This document shows positions 1-6,789 of a stretch of DNA of 10,378 bases, piece by piece. Numbering within the stretch: the first letter of the stretch is position 1; each line of letters opens with the position of its first letter. Origin of the DNA: an uncultured Erysipelotrichaceae bacterium (lineage in GTDB: Bacteria; Bacillota_I; Bacilli_A; RF39; UBA660); assembly GCA_902797105.1 (NCBI GenBank), contig CADBRL010000117.1, forward strand, positions 1 to 10,378, read 5' to 3'. The translations under genes and the position numbers were made by a program. The notes beneath the pieces are model-generated. The model was not told the origin of the DNA and did no database searches. It saw only the letters and a program-made list of their open reading frames with translations.

Positions 1-172
1 GTGCCAGCGACCCGATGGTAATAAACTAGTACTTTAGGCCAAGCTTGTCTAGCGCGTCCGCGTGCTAGGCAAGCCGCGACAAAATTAAGCAGAGGCAAGA
101 AGAAAGCAGTAAACTAGGGTAGAACAAAGGCTGCCGCGTCTCGCGGTTTGTGCGAGGTGAGGCAGCGGCGCC
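1..172 (+). ncRNA. Candidate structured RNA, family unknown, possibly cut at its 5' end
   Basis: This block is about 56% G+C in an otherwise very AT-rich window and has no convincing reading frame. A 14-bp hairpin (43-56 with 61-74) has one G-U and one U-G pair and a UCCG (UNCG-class) tetraloop. A second long hairpin pairs GCTGCC (130-135) with GGCAGC (161-166), continues with one G-A mismatch and G-U pairs, and closes with CTCGC (140-144) against GCGAG (152-156) around a 7-nt loop. GTGCC at 1-5 can pair with GGCGC at 167-171, which would close the whole domain. The stretch 75-129 is purine-rich with little obvious pairing. Signature elements of RNase P RNA, tmRNA, SRP RNA and 6S RNA were not found. 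A raiA-type or similar large Firmicutes RNA is possible but unproven. No U-tract terminator follows, so it may be a processed RNA or the leader of the next gene. The + strand is assumed from the direction of the neighbours. Confidence 0.55.
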
Positions 173-219
173 AAGTTATCAACACAAATGTAAAATAATG
201 GATAAAGTCTATTACGTAC

Positions 220-248
220 TTGACATGATGAAAAGCAAAAGTTAATAA
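220..248 (+). promoter_or_regulatory. Candidate sigma-A promoter for the two surface-protein genes
   Basis: A perfect -35 hexamer TTGACA (220-225) is followed after 17 nt by TAATAA (243-248), a poor -10 match. An overlapping TAAAAT at 246-251 matches better but lies 20 nt from the -35. Transcription would start near 255, just ahead of the ribosome binding site GGAAGGAG (256-263), giving a very short leader. If real, the downstream genes can be transcribed independently of the RNA candidate at 1-172. Confidence 0.45.
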
Positions 249-271
249 AATATCTGGAAGGAGATATATTT

Positions 272-2359
272 ATGGAAGAAGAAATATTAGAAGAAATTAA
301 TAATAATGCTAATGAAATAATTGAGATTGATGAAAATGATGAAATAAGTAATACTCAATATGATATGGAGCAAGTAAATATACCTAATGGAAAAAAAGAA
401 AAGAAACCAAGTAAGTCAGGAAATAAGAAGAAAATAATTATAATAATTAGTGTAGTATTTATAATATTAGTTATTGCCTTTTTATTTGTTTATTTTTTGA
501 TACTTAGAAAGGATAGTACTCCAGATAAACCAAAGGAACCTGTCGTAGTTATTGAAAAAGATAATTGTAGATATGAAGATGGTAAACTTATATTTGTTGA
601 TAAAGATAAAAATGAATTAGGTAGTTATATTTGTGAAAATAAAAGTGAAAATTTATGTTATGTAGCAAATTTTAGTAATGAAGATGATTTTGATTCATTT
701 AAAAGAGTATATGAAAATGGTTTACCTATTAATAATAGAACTGATATATTACTTGATAATTATGTATTTGTATATGATAATATGAAAAAAGAAAATGGTA
801 ATATAGCATTATATGATATAAATAAAGAAAAAGTATTAGATACTTATAATTTAGTTAAAGAAGTTAAAGATAATAAAGTTATTTATAAAAAAGATAGTAA
901 ATATGGACTAATTGAAGTAAATGATAATGAAGTAAAAGATGTTATTCAAAATTCTTATGATTATATGGGATATATTGAAGATACAAATGCTTTAGTAGTT
1001 TCTAATAATAGTAATTACTATTTAATAGGTTTTGATGGTATAGAACTAACTAAAAGTGTTCCCGGCGCGATTAAAACATTTGATGATAATAAGCTGAGTG
1101 TCAAGGTGGGAAGTAGTTATTATGTATATGGTTATGATGGAAAAATGATTGTAGATAAAGCATATGACTATATAAGATTTGTAGATAATTATGCTATTGC
1201 AGCAGATGGTAAGAAACTATATGTATTTGATAAAGATGGAAGTCCAATGAATATGGATGGTGTTAGAATAAGTAGTAATAGTTATAATACTAAGTTAATA
1301 TTTAATGATAATTTAAGACAAGTTGGTAAAGAAGAAGCATTTAATGTATCTGTTACTGATAAAACAATGCGTATAGAATATGATGAAGAAGCTGCTAGAA
1401 TTAATTTAAATGAAGGAGCATTTAATAAAACTCTTGAATATGTAAGTTATTTTGAAGGAAAATTGTATTTTTATAGCGATAGTGAAAAAACTGAACTTCT
1501 CGGAAGCTATGCATGTAATTATGCTAATGGCGTATCTGAAGGAGATGAAGCTTTAGGTAATTGCTTTATTGCTAAAGAAAGTAATATATTTAAAAGTGGA
1601 GATAAAATAGATAATGGTTTTTTACCAATATTTAATAAACGATACGTATTTATTGCGGATACTAAAACTCCAAATACAAATGATAATATTATTCTTTGGG
1701 ATTTAAAAGATAAAAAGAAACTTGCTACATATAAGTCTGTAGATGCAGGATTTCATGATATAACTAATGTGATTGATTTTGTGGATACTGCAGGAACTTT
1801 AGTAATTGCTAAAAGTAGTGAAGATGATGCATATGGAGTAATTAATATTACTCAAAGTTCTATTAAAGGATTTATTCCATTTAGAAAAAAAGATGATGAT
1901 GATAAGGTTATAGCTAAAAATGTAAGTTTTAAAGTTTTAGATAATTATTATTTATTTAAACAAGATGATGATACATATCATTTATATGATAAAAATGGTA
2001 AAGAACTTACTAAAAATATAACAACTAAATATGAAATCGTTAAATATAAAGATGGATATTTAATGGTTAAGAATAATGAAAAATATTTAATATATGATAA
2101 AGATGGTAAAATAATTAGCAATGAATATAAAAATATAATTATGGAAAATAAATTTTATATAACTATTGATAGTGATAATATTGTTGGGGTTTTTAAATAT
2201 GATAGTAAAGATGATTTAACTAGTTCCTTAGAAGAAAAAATTAGAATAGATGGAATAGATATAAGTAAAGAATTAACTTATAGTTTAAAAAATGATTTAT
2301 TAAAAATAACATACACAAATGATGGAAATACTACGAGTGTAGATATAAATGTGGGTTAG
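272..2359 (+). CDS. Membrane-anchored extracytoplasmic protein with duplicated WG-like/beta-rich module
   Basis: This 695-residue protein has unknown function. The start is supported by GGAAGGAG at 256-263, 8 nt before ATG. Residues 1-50 are a hydrophilic, acidic then lysine-rich cytoplasmic segment. Residues 55-78 form one hydrophobic helix preceded by NKKK, giving an N-in, C-out orientation. The outer part holds two related modules at about 95-381 and 390-695. Each opens with a GKL-x-F strand and a G-S-Y-x-C...C-x-(I/V)-A signature (C121/C129 and C415/C431), continues with short Y-x-x-D-x-x-G-K beta hairpins resembling WG repeats (for example KYGLIEV near 210, YLIYDKDGKI near 605), and ends in a similar strand pair (355-381 and 667-695). 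The modules show no catalytic motif. Asn, Asp and Lys are very frequent, as expected at this base composition. The cysteine pair could form a disulfide outside the cell (inference). A surface sensor or binding role is possible, but nothing in the sequence proves it. The next gene encodes a shorter relative. Confidence 0.8.
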   Translation: MEEEILEEINNNANEIIEIDENDEISNTQYDMEQVNIPNGKKEKKPSKSGNKKKIIIIISVVFIILVIAFLFVYFLILRKDSTPDKPKEPVVVIEKDNCRYEDGKLIFVDKDKNELGSYICENKSENLCYVANFSNEDDFDSFKRVYENGLPINNRTDILLDNYVFVYDNMKKENGNIALYDINKEKVLDTYNLVKEVKDNKVIYKKDSKYGLIEVNDNEVKDVIQNSYDYMGYIEDTNALVVSNNSNYYLIGFDGIELTKSVPGAIKTFDDNKLSVKVGSSYYVYGYDGKMIVDKAYDYIRFVDNYAIAADGKKLYVFDKDGSPMNMDGVRISSNSYNTKLIFNDNLRQVGKEEAFNVSVTDKTMRIEYDEEAARINLNEGAFNKTLEYVSYFEGKLYFYSDSEKTELLGSYACNYANGVSEGDEALGNCFIAKESNIFKSGDKIDNGFLPIFNKRYVFIADTKTPNTNDNIILWDLKDKKKLATYKSVDAGFHDITNVIDFVDTAGTLVIAKSSEDDAYGVINITQSSIKGFIPFRKKDDDDKVIAKNVSFKVLDNYYLFKQDDDTYHLYDKNGKELTKNITTKYEIVKYKDGYLMVKNNEKYLIYDKDGKIISNEYKNIIMENKFYITIDSDNIVGVFKYDSKDDLTSSLEEKIRIDGIDISKELTYSLKNDLLKITYTNDGNTTSVDINVG

Positions 2360-2362
2360 ATT

Positions 2363-3274
2363 ATGAAGGATAAAAAGACATTAATTACGATAATTATACT
2401 TTTAGTAGTATTTTTACCTCTTGGACTAGTGGGAACTATTAAACACTTTAGTACTTCAAAGACAAATGTTGATGTGAATAGTAATCCTAATAAAGAATTT
2501 ATATATAATGGCAAAGTATATTTTTACTTTAGTGGTAAGTTATTATCTACGTATGATTGTACCACTTGTAGTTTAGCAAATACAATTATAGATGATAAAA
2601 ATTATCATACAAATTATTATAAAGCTGGAAAAGATACCTTAAGTGGAGTTATAAATACGTTTTATAGTGTATTTAAAGAAGACGATAGCAATATACTTTA
2701 TAATATAGCTAGTAAAAGTAAAGTTGATGAGTATAAAGAAATAAAAAATTATAATACTGAAGCAACAAGTGGCTTTTTGATAAATCATAAAGATAGTGGT
2801 TGGGGTATAACATTTCTTGAAATAGGCAAGATGGCAGTTCCTAGTGAATATGATTATATTGCTTTACCATCACATCTTATTAATAAAAAATTAGATACTT
2901 CTAAGTTTATTGCTAAACAGAATTCTTTGTGGTTTATATTAAAAGATGATGGAACTGCTTTAAATAATGCTATAAGAAGTGAAATAACTGATTTTAATGA
3001 TAATTATTATGTTACTTATGATAATGGATATCATGTATTTGATTATAATGGGGTAGAAAAGTTAGAAAACTTACCAAAAACTAATGTTTATGGGGTAGGT
3101 AAATATATTTTTGTTGTAAATGATAAACAATTATTTATATATGACAATTGTGATGAAGCAATGCTTAAATTTGTAAATCTTGCTGATTACAATGAATTGT
3201 ATTTTTCAGTAGAAGAAAATGGAATTGATGTTATAATTGATGGAAATGTTACAGAAACACTTGAACTTAGTTAA
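2363..3274 (+). CDS. Membrane-anchored protein, single-module paralogue of the upstream protein
   Basis: This 303-residue protein has unknown function. The ATG lies 3 nt after the TAG stop of the previous gene and has no good ribosome binding site, so termination-reinitiation coupling is likely. Residues 6-26 are a strongly hydrophobic signal anchor (or uncleaved signal peptide) after MKDKK. No lipobox is visible. The rest, about 45-303, corresponds to one module of the upstream protein: an opening NGKVYFYF strand, a cysteine pair that is here a tight C-TT-C (C66, C69), a SGWGITFLEIGKMAVPSEYD stretch near 145-164 that matches the WG-repeat pattern well, several Y/F-x-x-D-x-x-G hairpins, and a closing strand pair at about 276-303. 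Compared with the 695-residue protein it lacks the cytoplasmic acidic tail and the second module. The two proteins probably act together at the cell surface (inference from adjacency and shared architecture). Confidence 0.78.
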   Translation: MKDKKTLITIIILLVVFLPLGLVGTIKHFSTSKTNVDVNSNPNKEFIYNGKVYFYFSGKLLSTYDCTTCSLANTIIDDKNYHTNYYKAGKDTLSGVINTFYSVFKEDDSNILYNIASKSKVDEYKEIKNYNTEATSGFLINHKDSGWGITFLEIGKMAVPSEYDYIALPSHLINKKLDTSKFIAKQNSLWFILKDDGTALNNAIRSEITDFNDNYYVTYDNGYHVFDYNGVEKLENLPKTNVYGVGKYIFVVNDKQLFIYDNCDEAMLKFVNLADYNELYFSVEENGIDVIIDGNVTETLELS

Positions 3275-3290
3275 ATAATTTGTTAAAATA

Positions 3291-3300
3291 TGCTTATATT
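3291..3300 (+). promoter_or_regulatory. Weak candidate -10 region for the valS T-box transcript
   Basis: TGCTTATATT contains TATATT (3295-3300) with a TG dinucleotide just upstream. It would start transcription near 3307, the base of T-box stem I. No convincing -35 hexamer is present at the right distance, so the promoter is placed mainly by where the leader must begin. No terminator separates it from the preceding gene. Confidence 0.3.
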
Positions 3301-3307
3301 TTGATGA

Positions 3308-3487
3308 TTTTTGAGGAGTAATATATGTTTCTTTTAAAGAGAGTTAGTGTGTGGTGGAAGCTAATAAAGAGAGTGTATGAAGGTTGCAAAAGGAAAAATA
3401 ATGCAGTGATGCAATAAAATCAATTAAGTTAAATAAAGGATGGTACCGTCTTTAATAGACTCCTTGGGTATCATCCTTATTTTTTTA
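3308..3487 (+). promoter_or_regulatory. T-box riboswitch (tRNA-Val sensing leader of valS)
   Basis: The leader has the ordered parts of a class I T-box. The stem I base TTTTTG (3308-3313) can pair with CAAAAG (3387-3392). The loop-E strand AGTA is at 3317-3320. A GA-rich segment (3336-3343) precedes the distal stem TTAG (3344-3347)/CTAA (3361-3364), which closes a GTGTGGTGGAA loop. A valine codon lies on the 3' side of the specifier loop: GTA at 3375-3377, with GTG at 3373-3375 as the alternative. A small stem III forms around 3408-3414. The T-box core TGGTACCG (3441-3448) precedes the terminator, and its TGGT can pair with an uncharged tRNA ending in ACCA, fitting the A discriminator of tRNA-Val. 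Uncharged tRNA-Val would favour the antiterminator and read-through into valS. Confidence 0.92.
3438..3486 (+). terminator. Conditional T-box terminator upstream of valS
   Basis: GGATGGTACC (3438-3447) pairs over 10 bp, with one G-U, with GGTATCATCC (3467-3476), followed by TTATTTTTTT. The 5' arm is also the T-box antiterminator sequence, so the two folds exclude each other. This is the expected regulatory switch. Confidence 0.9.
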
Positions 3488-3503
3488 GAAAGAAGGAATT
3501 TAG

Positions 3504-6023
3504 ATGTTAGAAAAAAAGTATAATCATTTAGAAGTAGAAAATGGTAAATATGAAAACTGGGTTAAGAATGGTTATTTTGAAGAAAAAGAAGGAGGAAAGC
3601 CTTATGCTATTGTTATTCCACCACCAAATGTAACTGGAAAACTTCATTTAGGTCATGCTTGGAATACAACTCTTCAAGATATTATTATTCGTTTTAAGAG
3701 AATGCAAGGATTTAATGCTATTTGGGTTCCTGGTATGGATCATGCTGGTATTGCAACTCAAGCTAAGGTTGATGCTAAATTAAAAGATATGGGGATTAAA
3801 CCTAGAGAACTTGATAGGGCAAAGTGGCTTCGTTATGCTTGGGATTGGAAAAATGAATATGCAGAAAACATTCATAAACAATGGGCTAAGTTAGGTCTGG
3901 CTTTATGTTATTCGAAAGAAAGATTTACCTTAGATGAAGGCTTAAATAGAGCTGTTAATCATGTATTTAAAACACTTTTTGATGAAGGATTAATATATCG
4001 TGGAGAAAGAATTATAAATTGGGATCCTGCTCAAATGACAGCACTTTCTAATGAAGAAGTTATATATAAAGAAGTAAAAGGTGCTTTTTATCATATTAAA
4101 TATTATTTAGAAAATAGTGATGAATATTTAGAAGTTGCCACAACTAGACCTGAAACATTATTTGGGGATACAGCAGTTGCAGTTAATCCAGATGATGAAA
4201 GATATAAAGATTTAATTGGTAAAAATGTTATTTTGCCAGTAGTTGGAAAGCTTATTCCAATTGTTGGTGATGAACATGCTGACCCAGAGTTTGGTACAGG
4301 TATTGTTAAGATTACTCCAGCTCATGATCCTAATGACTTTGAAGTTGGTAATAGACATAACTTAGAGAGAATTGTTTGTATAAATCCTGATGGAACTATG
4401 AATGAAAATGCTGGAGAGTTTGCTGGTCTTGATAGGTTTGTTGCCCGTGAAAAGTTGGTAGAATACCTAAAAGAAAAAGATTTACTAATAAGTGTAGAAG
4501 AAATAATGCATAATGTTGGACATAGTGAGAGAAGTGGAGTAATGGTTGAACCATATCTTTCTAAACAATGGTTTGTTAAAATGCGCCCACTTGCTGATAG
4601 AGTATTGGAAAATCAAAAAAATAAAGATACTAAAGTAAATTTTGTACCAACTAGATATGAAAAAATTATGAATCACTGGATGGAAATAACTTATGACTGG
4701 TGTATTTCTCGTCAGCTTTGGTGGGGACATAGAATTCCTGCTTGGTATAAAGGTGATGAAGTTTACGTAGGTGAAGTTGCGCCCGTTGGTGATGGCTGGG
4801 TTCAAGATAATGATGTTTTAGATACATGGTTCTCGAGTGCTTTATGGCCATTTTCAACACTTGGCTGGCCAGAAGAAACTGAAGATTTTAAGAAGTTCTA
4901 TCCAAATAACGTATTAGTTACAGGTTATGATATTATTCCATTCTGGGTTAATCGTATGACTTTCCAAGGTCTTCATTTTACAGGCAAAAGACCATTTAAA
5001 GATTGTTTAATTCATGGACTTATTCGTGATAAACAAGGAAGAAAAATGAGTAAATCTTTAGGCAATGGTGTAGATCCAATGGATGTTATAGATACTTATG
5101 GTGCAGATGCTCTAAGATTTTTCTTAACAACATCAAGTGCTGCTGGAACAGATTTAAGATACGATGAAGAAAAAGTAAAAGCTAGTTGGAATTTTATTAA
5201 TAAATTATGGAATGCTTCACGTTTTGTTCTTATGAATATTGAAGACTTAGATACTTTAAATTTTGATAATTTAAAAATGGAAGATAAATGGATTTTAACA
5301 AGTTTAAATAATACTATTAAAAGTGTAACTAAGAATATGGAACAATATGATTTTAATAACGTTGGTACAGAAATTTATAGTTTCGTATGGAATGATTTTT
5401 GTGATAATTATATTGAATTTGCTAAATTTAGTTTAGAGAATAAAGCAACTAAATCGGTACTTTGTTACGTACTTACTTGTATACTTAAAATGCTGCATCC
5501 ATTTATGCCTTATGTTACTGATGAACTTTACAGTAATCTGCCAATGCATGAAGAAAATATAATTTTATCAGAGTATCCAAAGTATAATAAGTCTGAAGTA
5601 TTTAATAAAGAATATGAAGAGTTTACAAATATTATTGAATTTATCAAAGTATTTAGAAATGTAAAACTTGAAAATAAAATTGGTAAAGATTTTGGTATAA
5701 AGATAAATAATGAAGAAGATTATAGTTTAATAATGAAACTTCTTCGTATAAATTTAGATAAACATAATGAAATAAAAGGTACTAAGTATAGTGTTATTTA
5801 TAAAAATTATAATTTAGATATTTATTATGAAAAAGAAGTTACTGAAGAAGATATGATGCTTTTAAATAAACAAATTAGTGAACTTGAAAGTTCAATTGAA
5901 AGAAGAAAGAAACTTCTAAACAATGAAAATTATGTTGCTAAAGCACCAAAAGAACTTGTTGAAAAAGAAAGATTTACTTTAAAAGCTGAAGAAGAAAAAT
6001 TAGCAAAATTAAAAAATGAATAA
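3504..6023 (+). CDS. valS: Valyl-tRNA synthetase
   Basis: This is a cytoplasmic class Ia aminoacyl-tRNA synthetase that charges tRNA-Val with valine using ATP. The 839-residue protein has the class I signature HLGH (48-51) within PPPNVTGKLHLGHAW. It has a CP1 editing domain with ATTRPETLFGD (212-222) and GTGIVKITPAHDPNDFE from residue 264, including the editing-site Asp D275. The ValRS-typical DVLDTWFSSALWPFSTLGWP block follows, then KMSKS (514-518) for ATP binding. The anticodon-binding helical domain spans about 590-735. A C-terminal coiled-coil tRNA arm spans about 776-839 with NYVAKAPKELVEKER, as in bacterial ValRS. The length is slightly under the usual ~880. ATG 3504 follows AGAAGGA (3491-3497) by 6 nt. 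The gene sits behind its own valine T-box and ends at an intrinsic terminator, so it is a single-gene, tRNA-regulated unit. All catalytic motifs are intact and the assignment is secure. Confidence 0.98.
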   Translation: MLEKKYNHLEVENGKYENWVKNGYFEEKEGGKPYAIVIPPPNVTGKLHLGHAWNTTLQDIIIRFKRMQGFNAIWVPGMDHAGIATQAKVDAKLKDMGIKPRELDRAKWLRYAWDWKNEYAENIHKQWAKLGLALCYSKERFTLDEGLNRAVNHVFKTLFDEGLIYRGERIINWDPAQMTALSNEEVIYKEVKGAFYHIKYYLENSDEYLEVATTRPETLFGDTAVAVNPDDERYKDLIGKNVILPVVGKLIPIVGDEHADPEFGTGIVKITPAHDPNDFEVGNRHNLERIVCINPDGTMNENAGEFAGLDRFVAREKLVEYLKEKDLLISVEEIMHNVGHSERSGVMVEPYLSKQWFVKMRPLADRVLENQKNKDTKVNFVPTRYEKIMNHWMEITYDWCISRQLWWGHRIPAWYKGDEVYVGEVAPVGDGWVQDNDVLDTWFSSALWPFSTLGWPEETEDFKKFYPNNVLVTGYDIIPFWVNRMTFQGLHFTGKRPFKDCLIHGLIRDKQGRKMSKSLGNGVDPMDVIDTYGADALRFFLTTSSAAGTDLRYDEEKVKASWNFINKLWNASRFVLMNIEDLDTLNFDNLKMEDKWILTSLNNTIKSVTKNMEQYDFNNVGTEIYSFVWNDFCDNYIEFAKFSLENKATKSVLCYVLTCILKMLHPFMPYVTDELYSNLPMHEENIILSEYPKYNKSEVFNKEYEEFTNIIEFIKVFRNVKLENKIGKDFGIKINNEEDYSLIMKLLRINLDKHNEIKGTKYSVIYKNYNLDIYYEKEVTEEDMMLLNKQISELESSIERRKKLLNNENYVAKAPKELVEKERFTLKAEEEKLAKLKNE

Positions 6024-6029
6024 TAAATT

Positions 6030-6060
6030 GGCTATTAGAAAATGTTCTAATAGTCTTTTT
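6030..6060 (+). terminator. Intrinsic terminator after valS
   Basis: GGCTATTAGAA (6030-6040) and TTCTAATAGTC (6045-6055) form an 11-bp stem with one G-U pair and an AATG loop, followed by five T. It begins 6 nt after the valS stop codon. Confidence 0.92.
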
Positions 6061-6167
6061 GGGGAAAAAAATTGAAAACTTTGATGCCTTTTATTATCAC
6101 TTTATAAAAATTACATGTTATTCTCATAGTAAACATACATTATTTGTAATATTGTTCATATTTAAAA

Positions 6168-6196
6168 TTTACAAAATAAAATAAATTTGATAAAAT
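6168..6196 (+). promoter_or_regulatory. Sigma-A-type promoter of the acyltransferase/acyl-CoA synthetase operon
   Basis: TTTACA (6168-6173), a 17-nt spacer and TAAAAT (6191-6196) match the consensus at 5/6 and 5/6. Transcription would begin near 6203, which places an upstream in-frame TTG (6187) outside the mRNA and supports the ATG at 6217. The rest of 6061-6167 is AT-rich and shows nothing I can name. Confidence 0.7.
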
Positions 6197-6203
6197 GTTA
6201 TAT

Positions 6204-6212
6204 GAGGAAAAG
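6204..6212 (+). promoter_or_regulatory. Ribosome binding site that decides the plsC1 start
   Basis: GAGGAAAAG lies just upstream of ATG 6217, with its GAGG core 9 nt away. The in-frame TTG 6187 and ATG 6202 have no such site, and TTG 6187 is inside the promoter. Confidence 0.7.
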
Positions 6213-6216
6213 ATAT

Positions 6217-6789
6217 ATGAAAGATGCAATATTATATAAAATATTAAGACCTCTAATTACGGGTTTTTATAAATTGTTTTTTAGGCCAAATATTATTGGT
6301 ACTGAAAATATTCCAATAAGTGGAAGAGCAGTTTTAGCGGGAAATCATACTAGTAATTTTGATGCTCCTCTTTTAATTAGTTCTACCAAAAGAAATGTTC
6401 ATTTTTTAGCAAAAAAGGAATTATGGAATGGTCCTAAAAAAATTATTTTTGCTAATTTAGGACTTATTCCGGTTGACAGAAAAAGCAAAGATGGAAATGC
6501 ATTAATAATGGCTGAAAGATATTTAAAAAAGGAAAAACTAATTGGAATATTTCCTGAAGGCACTACTGAAAAGAGCGGGGAAATGTTAAAATTTAAAAAA
6601 GGAGCCGTAAAAATGGCAATAGATACTAATAGTCCAATCGTTCCTTTTGTAATAGTGGGAAAATACAAAATATTTTCAAAAGACCTAACAATTAAGTTTC
6701 TAAAGCCAATTACATGTAATGGAAGTATTTTGGAAGAAACAGAAAGGCTTATGAATATAATTAAAAAGGAAAGGGAGAATTTAAAGTGA
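6217..6789 (+). CDS. plsC: PlsC-type 1-acyl-sn-glycerol-3-phosphate acyltransferase (first copy)
   Basis: This lysophospholipid acyltransferase family member is predicted to transfer an acyl group to the sn-2 position of lysophosphatidic acid (or a similar lysolipid) at the inner face of the membrane. From ATG 6217 it has 190 residues, short but normal for minimal PlsC proteins. It has the catalytic H-x4-D box NHTSNFD (H44, D49), a block II region LGLIPVDR (81-88), block III FPEGTT (112-117) and a VPF segment as block IV. The last residue of the FPEGT box is Thr instead of the common Arg, a variant that could reflect a different glycerolipid substrate. The opening resembles the second acyltransferase of the operon (Y-K-I-x-R-P...PNIIGTENIP against PTIIGKENIP). 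The stop overlaps the next start by GTGA. A longer frame opens at TTG 6187 but is unlikely to be used. Substrate choice cannot be read from sequence. Confidence 0.9.
   Translation: MKDAILYKILRPLITGFYKLFFRPNIIGTENIPISGRAVLAGNHTSNFDAPLLISSTKRNVHFLAKKELWNGPKKIIFANLGLIPVDRKSKDGNALIMAERYLKKEKLIGIFPEGTTEKSGEMLKFKKGAVKMAIDTNSPIVPFVIVGKYKIFSKDLTIKFLKPITCNGSILEETERLMNIIKKERENLK

Noticed and set aside
1..30. Similarity of GTGCCAGC...GGTAA to the 16S rRNA 530 loop
   Set aside because: Only the first few bases agree. The following sequence does not continue as 16S rRNA.
1892..1906. Exact DDDDK (enterokinase-like) stretch in the large surface protein
   Set aside because: It is encoded by a short GAT run in an Asp/Lys-rich protein and is best explained by composition.
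4485..4860. Two overlapping antisense open frames within valS
   Set aside because: They lie opposite strongly conserved ValRS coding sequence, have no ribosome binding site and no recognisable domain, and are best explained as chance frames.
6187..6216. TTG start giving a 200-residue first PlsC
   Set aside because: The codon lies within the promoter and lacks a ribosome binding site. ATG 6217 is better placed.
6399..6668. Antisense open frame in the first plsC
   Set aside because: It is the mirror of the conserved acyltransferase core, with no start signal or family features.
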